Shown here: positions 63,364 through 64,000 of the stretch, in pieces
Layout of the letters: each line of letters starts with the position of its first letter
Position numbering within the stretch: position 1 is the first letter of the stretch
Origin: Salibaculum sp031581025
Lineage (GTDB): Bacteria > Pseudomonadota > Alphaproteobacteria > Rhodobacterales > Rhodobacteraceae
Assembly: GCF_031581025.1 (NCBI RefSeq)
Contig: NZ_JAVLCA010000007.1
Direction: 5' to 3' (one strand)
DNA: 64,000 nt
The notes under the pieces: generated by a model
Databases searched by the model: none
Told to the model about the DNA's origin: nothing
The model's input: the letters and a program-made list of their open reading frames with translations, nothing else
Position numbers and translations under genes: made by a program

Positions 63364-64000
63364 TGCTGATCTGGTTTCTTCCGCTCTTCCTGATCCTGAT
63401 CATGATCGGCCTGCCGGTGGCCTTCGCCCTGCTGGCCGCGCCCTTCGGCCTGCTGGTGGTCGACGATCAGGCGCGCCAGCTTTCGGTGCTTTATCGCAAC
63501 CTCTACAACGGGATGGACAGCTTCCCGCTGATGGCGCTGCCCTTTTTCATGCTGGCCGGCGAGATCATGAACCGTGGCGGCATCACCATCCGCCTGGTGG
63601 AATTCTCGCAGGCGATCATGGGGCACCTGCGCGGCGGGCTGGCCCATGTGAACATCCTGTCCTCTATTCTCTTTGCCGGGCTGTCGGGCTCGGCCGTGGC
63701 CGATACCTCGGCGCTGGGCTCGACCCTCGTTCCGGCGATGGAAAAGAACGGCTATACCCGCAAGTTCGCCGCCGCCATCACCGCCGCCAGTTCCGTGATC
63801 GGGCCGATCATCCCTCCGTCGGGGATCATGATCATCTATGCCTATGTCATGGGCGAAAGCGTCGCCGCGCTGTTCCTGGCCGGGATCGTGCCGGGTGTGC
63901 TCGTGGGGGTCGGGCTGATGCTCGTGGTGCGGCTGCTGGCCGACCGCTATGACCTGCCCAAGGCCGAACGCATCGTGCGCTCGGACCTGTCGATGAGCCC
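63363..64000 (+). CDS. dctM: TRAP transporter large permease (DctM), cut by the window end
   Basis: The first 212 residues of a DctM protein: MLIWFLPLFLILIMIGLPVA, FPLMALPFFMLAGEIMNRGG near 57-76, LFAGLSGSAVADTSALGSTL near 103-122, and SVIGPIIPPSGIMIIYAYVM near 142-161. The frame is open at base 64000. The start overlaps the small permease stop (TGATG at 63361-63365). No DctP-type binding protein gene lies upstream in this operon, so it should follow directly after this gene, outside the window. Confidence 0.92.
   Translation, partial: MLIWFLPLFLILIMIGLPVAFALLAAPFGLLVVDDQARQLSVLYRNLYNGMDSFPLMALPFFMLAGEIMNRGGITIRLVEFSQAIMGHLRGGLAHVNILSSILFAGLSGSAVADTSALGSTLVPAMEKNGYTRKFAAAITAASSVIGPIIPPSGIMIIYAYVMGESVAALFLAGIVPGVLVGVGLMLVVRLLADRYDLPKAERIVRSDLSMS

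Noticed and set aside
1..64000. CRISPR arrays, rRNA genes or long tandem repeats
   Set aside because: No regularly spaced repeats, no 16S/23S/5S-like segment and no tandem array were seen on either strand.

Overview
This window reads as chromosomal DNA of a high-GC alphaproteobacterium of the Rhodobacteraceae/Roseobacter type. The signs are a permuted two-piece tmRNA gene whose tag reads ANDNRAPVAVAA, a trgAB-cysK block as known from Rhodobacter sphaeroides, the cysG-DUF2849-cysI-cysH-DUF934 sulfate block typical of the family, remains of phage genes resembling the Rhodobacterales gene transfer agent, and several TRAP transporters. Organism assignment is inference from content; no rRNA gene is present.

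Layout. 1-735: wrecks of two IS3-type elements. 698-2136: a BASS-type exporter translationally coupled to a winged-helix regulator. 2144-8796: a TRAP transporter (dctP-dctQ-dctM) divergent from a fused hydantoinase A/B (5-oxoprolinase-like) enzyme. 8816-13450: a decayed prophage bordered by tRNA-Ser(GCU), with truncated terminase, gpW-like, portal, holin, tail and peptidase genes, a broken toxin with an intact antitoxin, an FtsH-like fragment and an IS3 fragment. 14586-25546: alanyl-tRNA editing protein, MscS channel, cysK-trgB-trgA, a cyclopropane-fatty-acid synthase-like methyltransferase, photolyase, BCCT transporter and a universal stress protein. 25752-28505: small genes, an orphan PotD-like binding protein and the tmRNA gene. 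28573-34629: an Lrp/AsnC regulator divergent from a complete siroheme/sulfite/APS reduction operon, then ferredoxin-NADP reductase. 34640-40533: a 2OG-oxygenase-like gene coupled to a TauE/SafE exporter, dusA, and a two-subunit molybdenum hydroxylase.

40550-48073 is a xylose regulon (xylA, xylB, and ABC genes xylG, xylH, xylF) divergent from a ROK-family XylR, with a clear palindrome in the promoter region. 48070-53064 joins an FG-GAP/ASPIC secreted protein, a convergent di-haem peroxidase, kynureninase and a kynurenine-formamidase-like hydrolase. 53195-55743 is modABC. 55867-59966 has a DUF808 membrane protein, a GAPDH with three GTTAGCG-type repeats upstream and an altered cofactor pocket, a Gfo/Idh/MocA protein and a GntR/UTRA regulator.

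The most interesting block is 58138-64000: GntR, a Gfo/Idh/MocA protein, an SsuD-like flavin monooxygenase, an aldo/keto reductase, a flavin reductase and a TRAP transporter that runs off the window. The three enzymes match the gene set of oxidative sulfoquinovose desulfonation (SmoC, SmoB, SmoA of Agrobacterium), here apparently fed by a TRAP system instead of an ABC importer, with the Gfo/Idh/MocA protein as a candidate NAD-dependent sulfoquinovosidase. All assignments rest on reading the translated sequence; no search was run.
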